A DNA stretch of 64,000 nt from an uncultured Lachnospiraceae bacterium (GCA_910584945.1 CAJUDY010000004.1:62001-126000), one strand, 5' to 3'. Shown: positions 52,664 through 61,271, counted from the stretch's first letter. The notes: a model not told the origin generated them from the sequence alone. Numbers and translations are program-made.

Positions 52664-54018
52664 TGGAGTGGCTTGGCGGATATCTTTCGGTGCATTTTCA
52701 ATGGTATATGATTCTCCCGGTGTTGTTGTCGTATGTGGTGCTGCCGCTTACGGCCTTTTTCTTTTTCTGCCGGTACTGTATGGTTCCCTTTCGATGGTTT
52801 CCGGGGATCTTCTATACGAGTCTGTCCGCCGTTCTATATGTCCTGGAGATCCGATATCATCTGCAGGGAAGTATGGGACTGATCGCAGAAATTCTGCTTC
52901 TCTCCCTGTGCGGCTGTATGTTGATCAGACGAAAATGGATGGAATCTCTGACCATGTCGGTTCTGATTCTGGCGATCATAAGCGTCAGCAATGGGCTTAC
53001 CGGCTGGATCGGGTATCAGCTGATCCTGCCGGTGATATTGAAATATCAAATCTTTGTGCTCCCTTCGGACACGGTACGGGAGTGTCTCCGGCTTTTCCTG
53101 GTATGCGGTCTGTCTGTTTTTAACCTGCATCATTTCCGGCAGGGCATCCTGAGCACCAGCCGCCAGACACTGATCTATCTGACCATTCCCGTCTTTTTTA
53201 TTTCCCTGGTGGTCCGGATCATACAGACTTTGTTTTACGGAGACGAGTTTCAGGTGGACGCTCTGACCGGAGAGGTTGTGGTCCGGTGGAAAGTCAACCA
53301 TGGAGAACTTCTGCTGCTGCAGCTTTTCGCCTGTATCTGCCTGCTGGTGACGCTGTCGGCCTGCCAGAAGATTCTTGAGACCTTAAAGGCGGAACAAAAA
53401 GTCCGCATGCTGGAACAGCAGGCGGCAGAGCAGGAGCGGCATATGCAGGAAGCCCTTCTCAGAGATCGGAAGACCCGGGCGTTCCGCCATGATATCAAGA
53501 ATCATCTGACCGTGCTGACCGAACTTTTGAAGGCCGGGCAGACGGACCGGGCCTGCGATTATCTTTCGAATCTAGACCAGGCGGCGGCAGAACTGTCCAG
53601 TCAGGTACACACCGGCAACGGGGCGGTAGACGCGCTGCTTGGAAGCAAGCTTTCCATGGCGGAGCAGCAAAGAATCGACGTCCGGTGCGAGCTGATGATC
53701 CCGGATTTCAGCCGGATCGGGGACGTGGACTGGTGCGTGCTTTTGTCCAACGCCCTGGACAATGCCGTCACGGCCTGTCAGGAGGTACCGGAAGAAGATC
53801 GTTTTCTTCGGATGAGCAGCCGCAGTAAAGGAAACTTTTATCTTTTGACCATTGAAAACAGCTGCAGCAGGGAACTTCGGGACGTGCCGGCAGACGGGAT
53901 CGGGCTTACCAATATCAGAGCCGTCGTCGGCAGATACGGCGGAACCGTGGAAAATGCCATCTCAAAAGGCACTTATCGGCTGCGGCTGCTTTTTGGCGAT
54001 TTATATGAAAAAAATTGA
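52660..54018 (+). CDS. GHKL-type sensor histidine kinase (AgrC-like)
   Basis: A 452-residue membrane kinase. About six membrane segments occupy residues 10-235, then a coiled linker. The phospho-accepting His277 lies in FRHDIKNHLTVL, and the GHKL ATP site has the N-box LLSNALDNAVTAC and G-box DGIGLTNIRAVV. Start at ATG 52660 with AAGGAG upstream. It is the partner of the LytTR regulator. The input signal cannot be inferred. Confidence 0.92.
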   Translation: MMEWLGGYLSVHFQWYMILPVLLSYVVLPLTAFFFFCRYCMVPFRWFPGIFYTSLSAVLYVLEIRYHLQGSMGLIAEILLLSLCGCMLIRRKWMESLTMSVLILAIISVSNGLTGWIGYQLILPVILKYQIFVLPSDTVRECLRLFLVCGLSVFNLHHFRQGILSTSRQTLIYLTIPVFFISLVVRIIQTLFYGDEFQVDALTGEVVVRWKVNHGELLLLQLFACICLLVTLSACQKILETLKAEQKVRMLEQQAAEQERHMQEALLRDRKTRAFRHDIKNHLTVLTELLKAGQTDRACDYLSNLDQAAAELSSQVHTGNGAVDALLGSKLSMAEQQRIDVRCELMIPDFSRIGDVDWCVLLSNALDNAVTACQEVPEEDRFLRMSSRSKGNFYLLTIENSCSRELRDVPADGIGLTNIRAVVGRYGGTVENAISKGTYRLRLLFGDLYEKN

Positions 54019-54085
54019 TTTTATTGTCACCTTTCCGGTTCCTGATTTGTTTTTTATATGAGGAGAGAAGGGTTATTGATTACAA

Positions 54086-54112
54086 GTGACTATGAGGGTA
54101 CTGAACAGTTAC
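54086..54112. repeat. Hairpin repeat, inverted copy 2
   Basis: GGTACTGAACAGTTAC (54097-54112) is the reverse complement of 26580-26595. Here GTGACT (54086-54091) pairs with AGTTAC (54107-54112) using one G-U, so the hairpin is preserved despite sequence change. It lies 33 nt before the ECF sigma gene. Confidence 0.5.
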
Positions 54113-54144
54113 GGTCAAAAAGTGAGCGATAACAGAGAAGAACG

Positions 54145-54630
54145 ATGCAGCCTTACGATCAAGCATACAAAGATGTAGAAAAAATTTTTCTTCGGTACGG
54201 TCCCATGCTTTACCGGGTCGCCGTCGTCATGCTGGGCAACTGTCATGACGCGGAGGACATGGTGCAGGATGTGCTGATTCGATATATGGAGCACAAAAAA
54301 GACTTTCGGGATGAGACCCATGAGAAAGCCTGGCTGATCCGGGTGACGGTGAATCTGTGCAAAACCCGCCTTTTATTTACCAGAAAGCATCCGCAGATCG
54401 AGCTTTCCGAACTGACCGCGTACAGCCGGAACGAGGAAGAGGGGCATTTGATGGAAGGTCTGTTAAAACTTAGCCAGACCTATCGGACGGTGCTGCTTCT
54501 TTACTATGTCATGGGGTACAGTATCCGGGAGACTGCGCAGATTCTGTATACTACGGAGAGTGCGGTGAAGAAGCGGTTGGAGCGGGGACGAAAAAAGTTC
54601 CGGGAGATCATGGAACAGGAAGGAGTGTGA
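54145..54630 (+). CDS. ECF-type RNA polymerase sigma factor
   Basis: A 161-residue sigma-70 family protein with only regions 2 and 4. Region 2 has MLYRVAVVMLGNCHDAEDMVQDVLIRYME; its DAEDMVQDV core is the polymerase-binding segment. Region 4 has LLYYVMGYSIRETAQILYTTESAVKKRLERGRKK, a DNA-binding helix-turn-helix, quoted in part as GYSIRETAQILYTTESAVKK. The next gene, eight nt downstream, encodes a membrane protein and is the likely anti-sigma partner, so the unit probably answers an envelope signal. Confidence 0.9.
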   Translation: MQPYDQAYKDVEKIFLRYGPMLYRVAVVMLGNCHDAEDMVQDVLIRYMEHKKDFRDETHEKAWLIRVTVNLCKTRLLFTRKHPQIELSELTAYSRNEEEGHLMEGLLKLSQTYRTVLLLYYVMGYSIRETAQILYTTESAVKKRLERGRKKFREIMEQEGV

Positions 54631-54637
54631 GATCGGG

Positions 54638-55207
54638 ATGGAAGAGCGCTTAAGACAGGCGGTGGAACGGATCACACTGACGGAGGAAGCCGACAGGAGA
54701 ATTCTGGATCTGGAAAGAAAAGTAAAGGAACGGCATCAGAGGAGAAGAACCATCCGAAAAGGGGTGACGGCGGCGTGCATGGGATGTCTGCTGGTGCTGG
54801 GACTTTCCTTTTTTCCGAAAGGGTCCGGCCAGACGCCGGAGTGGAAGATCACAGCCTACGCCAGGGAGGCGGACGAGATTCAGTGGATCTCGCTGGAACC
54901 CGGGGCGAAGGTGCTTCTGGAACCGATTCCAGGAAGAGATCGATATGTCATGAAGATGGATCTGCCGGAGCATTATTATTATGAAAAGCAGTCGATTACT
55001 CTGGGGCAGGACACGATTTATTTTTCGAAAAAGGAGATTCACTGGTATCCCTGCAAGGAGGACACCGGATTGCCGGATGTGATGACTGCCTCCATGTATA
55101 TCAAGATCCTGGATGAGAACCGGGAGGAAGTGGACCGGGTGATTCTGGAGATGACCCGGGAGTATGACAACTGTTATGTACAGATCAAAAAAACAGCATC
55201 TGACTGA
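54638..55207 (+). CDS. Single-pass membrane protein, possible anti-sigma factor
   Basis: A 189-residue protein with a helical, charged cytoplasmic N terminus (residues 1-45), one membrane helix (GVTAACMGCLLVLGLSFF) and an extracellular domain of about 125 residues. The N-terminal part lacks the zinc-finger HxxxCxxC of many anti-sigma factors. Its position right after an ECF sigma gene and its topology suggest an anti-sigma function, similar to DUF4179-type partners, but no specific family match is claimed. Confidence 0.6.
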   Translation: MEERLRQAVERITLTEEADRRILDLERKVKERHQRRRTIRKGVTAACMGCLLVLGLSFFPKGSGQTPEWKITAYAREADEIQWISLEPGAKVLLEPIPGRDRYVMKMDLPEHYYYEKQSITLGQDTIYFSKKEIHWYPCKEDTGLPDVMTASMYIKILDENREEVDRVILEMTREYDNCYVQIKKTASD

Positions 55208-55240
55208 AAGCAGCCTTGGAAGAATTTTACGGAACGAAGT

Positions 55241-55263
55241 AAGGGCGGATGCGGAATTTAAAC
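55241..55263 (+). repeat. Dispersed repeat, shorter copy 3
   Basis: GGATGCGGAATTTAAAC resembles the core of the repeats at 18824-18854 and 24370-24400. Like them it sits immediately before a ribosome site (AGGAGGAGC) and start codon (55279). Confidence 0.4.
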
Positions 55264-55278
55264 AGGAGGAGCTGTAAG

Positions 55279-56496
55279 ATGTGTCTTCTTCCAATGACCC
55301 TGAGAAATTTGAAGCGATGCGGCTTTCGGAGCGTGCTGTGTATCCTGATCTGCACATTTGCCACGCTGCTTCTGCATTTTTATCTGGGAAATATTGCGGA
55401 TCTTGGCCGGACGCTGGAAAAGCTGCCGGAAGCAATTGAAGTATCCGCAAAAATCTGTAATCTGGACGGCAGTATGGATCAGGGTCTGAAAATTGAAGCA
55501 GAACTGGTGTGTGATCTTCTGAAATCCGACCATGTGGCGGAGCCGATAGTGACGGTACAGCTGCTGGCGGGCTTCGGCTTCTTTTCCCAGGAGGAATGGC
55601 AGACCCGTCTGACCTTACAGACCAGAGGGGTGAACAGTCTGTCCGGAGCGGGATTAAAGCCGGAAAACCTGACGTTTTGCGAGGGAGTCTCTCCGGACTT
55701 TCTTTCGTCAGAGGAACCTATGTGCCTGCTGGATCGCTCGGTGATGGAGAAAAACGGCTATAAGATCGGGGATATGGTTCTTCTCACGATCTATTACTAT
55801 CGCTACGGAGACTATCATCAGGTCTTCTGTGAGCCATTGGAACAGTGCGAGTATAAGATCGCTGGTACCGTGGATACGCCGGGCAGTACGGACGGGGTAT
55901 ATCCGGAGCTGATCCTGCCCATCCAGGCGGTGGAGAACAGCTATCAAAAAGCCGGCATTCCCTTTCTGGCGGATTCTTTTTCCTTCCGGGTAAAAAATCC
56001 GCTGGAGCTTAACGACTTTAAGGATGAGATGCACCGCCTGGAACTGCTTCCGGTGTCCGCAGGATCGGAGCTTCATTATGAAGGAAACGCGCTGGTGGTG
56101 GAGGATGAGACGTTCATCAAAACGGCAGAGCGGATCGAGGAGAACCTGACGCTGCTGCGGGGATTTTTCCCTCTGATCGCCGTCATCACGGCGGGAGTTG
56201 GATATCTGACAGCCCATCTGTTTGTTCAGAATCGAAGGCAGGAGTATGCGCTTCTGCGCTCGGTGGGTCTTGGAAAGGGCAAAAGCTGCTTTGTGTTTTT
56301 TCTGGAATATTTTCTGCTGGCCCTGTGCGGCTGCGGGCTCGGCAGTCTGTGCGGATGGTCCGGGACGGCTGGCGGAGGCCGTCAATCTCTGATGGTGGCG
56401 GCGATCTTTCTGGGCTGCTGTCTTCCCGGTATCGCGGCAGCGCTTGTATCCATGGGCCGGGGCAGCGTGATGCAGATTCTCACGCAAAAGGGTTGA
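55279..56496 (+). CDS. FtsX-like permease, first of a pair
   Basis: A 405-residue membrane protein: one N-terminal helix (residues 15-36), an extracellular domain of about 260 residues, then three helices at the C terminus. The segment YLTAHLFVQNRRQEYALLRSVGLGKGK is the FtsX/MacB-type coupling region, quoted in part as RRQEYALLRSVGLGKGK. This single-unit form (one FtsX domain) is like the smaller partner of antibiotic-peptide exporters. No ABC ATPase is encoded beside it. AGGAGGAGC precedes ATG 55279. Confidence 0.72.
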   Translation: MCLLPMTLRNLKRCGFRSVLCILICTFATLLLHFYLGNIADLGRTLEKLPEAIEVSAKICNLDGSMDQGLKIEAELVCDLLKSDHVAEPIVTVQLLAGFGFFSQEEWQTRLTLQTRGVNSLSGAGLKPENLTFCEGVSPDFLSSEEPMCLLDRSVMEKNGYKIGDMVLLTIYYYRYGDYHQVFCEPLEQCEYKIAGTVDTPGSTDGVYPELILPIQAVENSYQKAGIPFLADSFSFRVKNPLELNDFKDEMHRLELLPVSAGSELHYEGNALVVEDETFIKTAERIEENLTLLRGFFPLIAVITAGVGYLTAHLFVQNRRQEYALLRSVGLGKGKSCFVFFLEYFLLALCGCGLGSLCGWSGTAGGGRQSLMVAAIFLGCCLPGIAAALVSMGRGSVMQILTQKG

Positions 56497-56505
56497 GGTG
56501 AGCGT

Positions 56506-58350
56506 ATGGTAATGATTCGATACAGTTTGAAGCAGCTGGGGCGGATGAAGCGCGTCTGCATCCTTTTTGTATTGTTCTTGACCTCTGCGGTGCTGCTTTT
56601 ATCTTTGGGCAGCAGCCTGTACGGACTGGCAGCGGCAAATATGAGACGGCTGGAGGAGGTTTTTGTGACCATCGGGACGGCGGAGCAGGTTCCTTTATCC
56701 GTCACGAGAGAGAAGACCTGGGATGCGGAGATCCAGGATTACCGGTTTCGGACCAGGAAGACTTATGGGGTCCCGGTGACCCTGTCTGACATTACACTTC
56801 CGGAGGCAGAATATTTGTCGGGGCCGGAGCGAAGGCCTTACTATATTTCTTATGATCCGTCTTATCGTTTGGCAGATGAAAATACCGGATTTGCCAGTAT
56901 TGTGATTATGGAGGGAGAGCCTTACGAGGATGGAGTTCCCGCAGGGCCTGTGAAAATGCATCAGAAAAAGGTATGGTACAGCTTTTATCCCATCGACCAT
57001 CTGGGGGATTTTTACTTCTGTGATCATAACAATCCAAAGCCGGAGCCTCTGGAGGCGGGCAAAACCTATGTTATGTATCTGATGGATGGTCTGCCCCATG
57101 GGTGGCAGATGGGGGAGAACAACTCTTATGAATGGGTTCCCGCCGGTGTGATTGGCTCGGATCAGACCGACCTTCTTGGCAATCCGCTGGAGGAGAAATT
57201 TCCGGAAGTGTTTTATGAGGAAGTGACGGAAGGATTTTATGAGACGGAACAGGGGCAAAGATGGCTGGAGTTCGCTGGCGCTTTGGACCGGACCTATCAT
57301 TCCGTCCCGGTGACGCCGGTCAGTGATCTGAATCTTTTGATGCCGTTTTACAGAGGGGACGCATATCTTATCGAAGGGAACACTTTTACAGATATCGACT
57401 ATGAGGAAGGACGGAAGGTCTGTCTGGTCTCCCGTTTTTTTGCCAGAAATAACGATCTTTCCGTGGGGGACTCACTGCCCCTCTCTCTGGTGCTTGCCAG
57501 CTACTCCGGCTCTACTTCCTCAGATGCTTCTTATCTGTACTGGCCGGATTACCGTCTGGTGAATGCGGAAGGAAAAGCCTATGAACCCTTTGAGGAGGAC
57601 GACTATGAGGTGATCGGTATCTACGACTGGTCTCCCGGAAGCTCCAGAGAGAACGAGTATGCCCTGGGCCGAAATGAAGTGCTGATCCCGGCGACAGCGA
57701 TTACCGGTGATCCCCAAAATAATATTGCCGCCTATGGCCCCATGAAGGCGGCCAATACTTCTTTTTGTATTCCCAACGGAAGTATCAGAGCTTATCAGGA
57801 GCTGTGGGAGGCCCAGGGCGTGGAGGGCGTGGAGCTTCATTTTTATGACAAAGGTTATACGGAGCTTCAGGAAAGCCTGAAAGGCATTCGCCGGATTTCT
57901 GTTATCCTGCTGATGTCAGGGATTGTGACATCGCTTCTGGTGCTGGTCTTTTTCTGCAATCTTTTTATCACAAAGCAGTGCAGACGAACGGCCGTCGAGC
58001 GGTCTATGGGCATGGGGAAAAAGCAGTGCATCGTATCTCTGCTGACAGGGCTTCTGCTGCTCTGTACGGTGGGATGTACCCTGGGCAGCGCGGCGGGCAG
58101 TCTTCTGACCAGAGAGGTGGTACAGGGGATGGAGACCGGCGGGCATTACGACACCCGGTACAGCAACGGCGTCATGGCCGTGGAAGGGAATGAGGCCGAA
58201 GAGATAGTGCTGGACGACTCGGTGAATATTGCCGTTGCGGCGGCTTCCGGGATCGGCGTGCTGGCAGCGGCAGTACTGCTGTCGCTTTTTCTGATCCGTG
58301 GAAATCTGAAAAAAGAACCGCTGGAGCTTTTGGGCAGAAGAGAAGAGTGA
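56506..58350 (+). CDS. FtsX-like permease, second of a pair, with large extracellular domain
   Basis: A 614-residue membrane protein. One N-terminal helix (about residues 14-36) is followed by an unusually large extracellular domain of about 420 residues. Three C-terminal helices follow, with the FtsX-like motif CRRTAVERSMGMGKKQC near residue 500. It starts ten nt after the first permease gene, so both are co-expressed, likely with the ECF sigma gene. An ABC ATPase partner must be encoded elsewhere or the pair has another role. Confidence 0.72.
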   Translation: MVMIRYSLKQLGRMKRVCILFVLFLTSAVLLLSLGSSLYGLAAANMRRLEEVFVTIGTAEQVPLSVTREKTWDAEIQDYRFRTRKTYGVPVTLSDITLPEAEYLSGPERRPYYISYDPSYRLADENTGFASIVIMEGEPYEDGVPAGPVKMHQKKVWYSFYPIDHLGDFYFCDHNNPKPEPLEAGKTYVMYLMDGLPHGWQMGENNSYEWVPAGVIGSDQTDLLGNPLEEKFPEVFYEEVTEGFYETEQGQRWLEFAGALDRTYHSVPVTPVSDLNLLMPFYRGDAYLIEGNTFTDIDYEEGRKVCLVSRFFARNNDLSVGDSLPLSLVLASYSGSTSSDASYLYWPDYRLVNAEGKAYEPFEEDDYEVIGIYDWSPGSSRENEYALGRNEVLIPATAITGDPQNNIAAYGPMKAANTSFCIPNGSIRAYQELWEAQGVEGVELHFYDKGYTELQESLKGIRRISVILLMSGIVTSLLVLVFFCNLFITKQCRRTAVERSMGMGKKQCIVSLLTGLLLLCTVGCTLGSAAGSLLTREVVQGMETGGHYDTRYSNGVMAVEGNEAEEIVLDDSVNIAVAAASGIGVLAAAVLLSLFLIRGNLKKEPLELLGRREE

Positions 58351-58493
58351 TAAAAGAGCGTTTCCTTCACAACAGAAATAAATCTTTTTGCATCAATCCT
58401 TTTATTCGTCAGAGAAAGACGGCGATATAAAAGAAAAGTGACGGCATTCTCTTTCGCCGGTTACTGAAAATATCAGACAGGAGGAAACAGAGT

Positions 58494-58814
58494 ATGGGAG
58501 TAGACGCGGTTGGTTTCGGCGCTCCGGCGGTGGACTTATCCGGCAATGTGGGCGGCGGGAGTGATTCCCGGCTGAAGGCTCTGGAGCAGAAGCTTCAGAA
58601 GCTGACCCAGGAGAAGAAGAAAGCAGTGGAAAATAAGGACGAGGAAAAGGCGCGGAAGCTGGAACAGCAGATCGAAAACGTGAAGCGTCAGATCGAGCAG
58701 CTGAAAAAGAAACAGCAAAAAGAAGAGGAGGAAAAAAAGACAGAGGAACCGGGCGATCCCGCTACAGTTCCCACGAACCCAGATCTTGGGGCGTATGTGG
58801 ATGTGACGGCGTAA
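58494..58814 (+). CDS. FlxA-like coiled-coil protein
   Basis: A 106-residue protein. After a glycine-rich N terminus (VDAVGFGAPAVDLSGNVGGG) comes one continuous charged coiled coil (residues 25-80: KALEQKLQKLTQEKKKAVEN), then an acidic, proline-rich tail. This matches the FlxA-like family by composition and layout. E. coli flxA is controlled by the flagellar sigma factor; here GGCGATAT upstream at about 58421 resembles its -10 box, but the -35 is poor. AGGAGGAAA precedes the start. Confidence 0.6.
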   Translation: MGVDAVGFGAPAVDLSGNVGGGSDSRLKALEQKLQKLTQEKKKAVENKDEEKARKLEQQIENVKRQIEQLKKKQQKEEEEKKTEEPGDPATVPTNPDLGAYVDVTA

Positions 58815-58824
58815 GCCGGAGATT

Positions 58825-58873
58825 ATCAGCAGCCATACAGCGAATCAAGCAGTATGGCTGCTGATTGTTATTT
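58825..58873 (+). terminator. Terminator after the FlxA-like gene
   Basis: ATCAGCAGCCATAC (58825-58838) pairs perfectly over 14 bp with GTATGGCTGCTGAT (58852-58865), followed by the T-rich TGTTATTT. Confidence 0.85.
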
Positions 58874-58875
58874 AG

Positions 58876-58983
58876 ATCAGCTCGTCCTTTTTCGCCAATA
58901 TTGCTTCAGAAGCGGCGCAGGCCGGGCAGTCGCAGTATTTGACTCCTGATGCTCTCAGTATTCTATATAAAATGTTGTATTGA
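58876..58983 (+). pseudogene. Possible 3' remnant of a small coding gene
   Basis: Between two stops, 35 codons read on with natural composition (for example QAGQSQYLTPDALSILYKML), but there is no start or ribosome site. It may be the tail of a lost neighbour of the FlxA-like gene. Chance cannot be excluded. Confidence 0.2.
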
Positions 58984-59068
58984 CAAATACATACAGCAGT
59001 GAGAAAATAAAATTTGTAGAAAGGAGGGAAATGGTGAACACAAAAAATGAGAAGAAAGGAGGCAGAAA

Positions 59069-59629
59069 ATGCTTGGAAATGTCAGCTTAAAGATGCCGGA
59101 CGAAACTCGTTTGGCTGCGTATGCCGCAAAGAACGAACCGTCCGGGCAGAAGAAACCAATGGTTCTGCGCTTTGAGACATCAGACGGAAAGAAAGGCGAG
59201 CTGCAGAGGGGCTCGGGGATACTGGCTTCCGTGGGCGGTGCGGGCGGTACAGTAAATGCAAAGTACCATGAAAGTTCTACCGCGGAAGATCCGGTTGTTG
59301 TGGTCTGGGGAACCGATTCTGACAGAAAAGAATACCAGAAGATCGTCCATCTGAATGACGTCGATCCCGGTCACGCGACTCCGGCAGAGATGATTGCCCT
59401 GAACGCTCATCTGTCAAAGACCAGTGGCAGCGGCGCAGAGAATCCCATTGCGCTGTGGGCGTCCAAGAGCGCCGGTGTGAATTCCGGGATGGATTATGTG
59501 CAGTATTACAAAGAATACATTGCCATGCAGCAGCAAAGCGGCAATCCGTCGGGCGCGGAGCTTTATCAGCTTCAGCTGGAACGTTTTTTATTTTATCATC
59601 AGCAACAGAAAACGATGCTCGGACTTTGA
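59069..59629 (+). CDS. Protein of unknown function in the FlxA-linked cluster
   Basis: A 186-residue soluble protein with no signal peptide. The central part (DPVVVVWGTDSDRKEYQKIV ... NDVDPGHATPAEMIALNAHL) suggests a globular domain; the C terminus is rich in Gln and Tyr (YVQYYKEYIAMQQQSGNP). I recognise no family. AAAGGAGGC precedes ATG 59069. A 19-codon frame at 59031-59090 with its own AGGAGG overlaps the start and could couple translation. Confidence 0.6.
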   Translation: MLGNVSLKMPDETRLAAYAAKNEPSGQKKPMVLRFETSDGKKGELQRGSGILASVGGAGGTVNAKYHESSTAEDPVVVVWGTDSDRKEYQKIVHLNDVDPGHATPAEMIALNAHLSKTSGSGAENPIALWASKSAGVNSGMDYVQYYKEYIAMQQQSGNPSGAELYQLQLERFLFYHQQQKTMLGL

Positions 59630-59712
59630 ATACGAAGAGAGCATGGATGATTCCGAACGACAGAGGAATCATGGTTACATTTGATATTTAAGCAAAAAGG
59701 AGTTTTTTTATT

Positions 59713-60216
59713 ATGGCAATACAAATGATCAATGGATATCCGATCCATGCCGTCACACGGGCGGAAGTGGCGTATCATCCCAGTTATTTTCAGCAGCAGG
59801 CGGAGACCTGGGTGGAAGGTTCTAAGAGAGATCAGCTCTCCGAAGAGGAGATCGAGAACCTGAAGAAAAAATACCCCTCTGCAGGCATGTCCAAAGAGGA
59901 TACCGTCGCCCTGTTCGGCGAACTGGTGGAGGCGGGAATTATGTCAATCAGTACAGCCAGAGATATCTACTGCGGAGCAGTTCCTCTGGACACCAGAAAC
60001 ATTAACCCTACGAATACGCAGGGGGTACTGACCAGATGCGACGGAGCCTCCGAAGTCTTTGGCGGTCTGGGAGCGATGTTCAACGTCGGCGGTTTAGGTT
60101 CCTACCGGAACTGGTATGAATACGCGAAGAAGACGACGGATGTGGATGTGGAAAATTCCCGCTATTTTCAGGAATACAGACAATTCTTGAACGTTCTGGA
60201 TCAACTTGGCGCATAG
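59713..60216 (+). CDS. Protein of unknown function in the FlxA-linked cluster
   Basis: A 167-residue soluble protein. It opens MAIQMINGYPIHAVTRAEVA, has a charged helical segment (SEEEIENLKKKYPSAGMSKE) and ends in a glycine-rich stretch and NWYEYAKKTTDVDVEN. No family is recognised and no catalytic motif is evident. It starts 83 nt after the previous gene behind AAAAAGGAG and is followed by a strong terminator, so it closes the cluster 58.5-60.2 kb. Confidence 0.6.
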   Translation: MAIQMINGYPIHAVTRAEVAYHPSYFQQQAETWVEGSKRDQLSEEEIENLKKKYPSAGMSKEDTVALFGELVEAGIMSISTARDIYCGAVPLDTRNINPTNTQGVLTRCDGASEVFGGLGAMFNVGGLGSYRNWYEYAKKTTDVDVENSRYFQEYRQFLNVLDQLGA

Positions 60217-60228
60217 CAAAAAAACAGG

Positions 60229-60284
60229 AAAAAGGAGTGAAAGCCGCAGGGTCCTGGCGATCCGGCGGCTTTACTCCTTTTTTC
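60229..60284. terminator. Strong bidirectional terminator
   Basis: AAAAAGGAGTGAAAGCCGC (60229-60247) pairs with GGCGGCTTTACTCCTTTTTT (60264-60283). It serves the + strand cluster and the minus-strand polyferredoxin gene, whose last codons lie in one arm. Confidence 0.88.
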
Positions 60285-61113
60285 TATGCCGGACAGCTGC
60301 ATGCAGACAGTTTGTGGGACAGGCGTCCACGCATCTTCCGCAGCGGATGCACTCCGGCGAACGGGAGATTTCCTGAACGGACAGATCCACCGGGCAGGCC
60401 CTCTGACAGGCGCCGCAGGAGGTGCAGGCCTCTTCCTCCCAGCGAATCTGCACCAGGCTGAAACGGTTGAACCAGCCGTAAACCGCTCCCAGGGGGCAGA
60501 GATACTGACAGAAGGGCCGATAAACCTTGACGGAAAGCAGCAGCAGGAATACTAAGATTCCAAACTTCCAGAAGAAGAGTCCGCCGATCTGGCTTCTCAG
60601 CAGTTCGTTGGCAGAAATGAGAGGCAGCGCGCCCAGCAGTGTACCGGAAGGGCACAGGTATTTGCAGAATGCCGGGACTTTGGCGAAGCCGCCGAACAGA
60701 AACATGGAACCGACGCAGACCAGCAGCACAAGAACCACATATTTTCCATATTTTAGTATTCTATGAAAGGGCAGCCGCTTTCTTTTCCGGAAAAACGGTA
60801 TCCGATGGAGAAGATCCTGCGCCAGTCCAAAGGGGCAGAGCCATCCGCACACCGCGCGTCCCAGAAGGCTTCCGAAGAGAAAGAAAAAGCCCAGCACCGC
60901 AAAAGGAATGTGGAATCCATTCTGGTTCAGCAGCGCCTGCAGAGCGCCTATGGGGCAGGCGGCGATGGCTCCGGGACAGGAATAACAGTTCAGCCCCGGC
61001 ACACAGGCGTATTTCAGTTTTCCTCGATAGATTTTTCCCGAAAGAAAACCATAGACATATCCGTTGGTCAGAATCGTGTACAAAATCTGTATTTGAAACC
61101 GCAGTCTGTTCAT
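60271..61113 (-). CDS. NapH/NosR-like membrane polyferredoxin (4Fe-4S)
   Basis: A 280-residue membrane protein with about five helices. Paired cysteine motifs CGWLCPFG, CKYLCPSG and CQYLCPLG are typical of the 4Fe-4S membrane electron carriers NapH/NosR/CcoG, and NCYSCPGAIAACPIG lies near the N terminus. Two cytoplasmic ferredoxin clusters end the protein: CTSCGACQRACPVD and CIRCGRCVDACPTNC. I start at ATG 61113 behind GGGTGA; a longer in-frame start at 61239 would overlap the CXXC peptide gene and adds unconserved residues. It likely passes electrons across the membrane to a thiol-disulfide partner. Confidence 0.85.
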   Translation of the reverse strand: MNRLRFQIQILYTILTNGYVYGFLSGKIYRGKLKYACVPGLNCYSCPGAIAACPIGALQALLNQNGFHIPFAVLGFFFLFGSLLGRAVCGWLCPFGLAQDLLHRIPFFRKRKRLPFHRILKYGKYVVLVLLVCVGSMFLFGGFAKVPAFCKYLCPSGTLLGALPLISANELLRSQIGGLFFWKFGILVFLLLLSVKVYRPFCQYLCPLGAVYGWFNRFSLVQIRWEEEACTSCGACQRACPVDLSVQEISRSPECIRCGRCVDACPTNCLHAAVRHRKKE

Positions 61114-61118
61114 GCCGT

Positions 61119-61271
61119 TCACCCGATTCCGATGCATTCCAGGCAGATCATCGCCGCCTTCTGCCAGACGACCGAAAACTGTCCCTGAAGAAAACCCATA
61201 AAGAAGCAGAAGCCGCCGGCCAGGACGCCCCAGAGCCATAGGGGCAGCCGCTTATTCTTCCAGAAACGCAT
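61119..61271 (-). CDS. CD1871A-family CXXC membrane peptide
   Basis: A 50-residue protein in a frame hidden under its neighbours. It begins MRFWKNKRLPLWLWGVLAGG, has one membrane helix and ends MICLECIGIG, the exact C-terminal signature of the CD1871A CXXC family (first named in Clostridioides). GGGAGG lies ten bases before ATG 61271, inside the end of the tlpA-like gene. It overlaps that gene by 20 nt and stops five nt before the polyferredoxin start. The gene order matches the clostridial TlpA-like/CXXC/4Fe-4S set. Confidence 0.82.
   Translation of the reverse strand: MRFWKNKRLPLWLWGVLAGGFCFFMGFLQGQFSVVWQKAAMICLECIGIG

Noticed and set aside
60271..61239. Polyferredoxin starting at 61239
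   Set aside because: That start would add 42 residues that do not look like the family and would overlie the well-supported CD1871A peptide in another frame. ATG 61113 follows the peptide stop closely.
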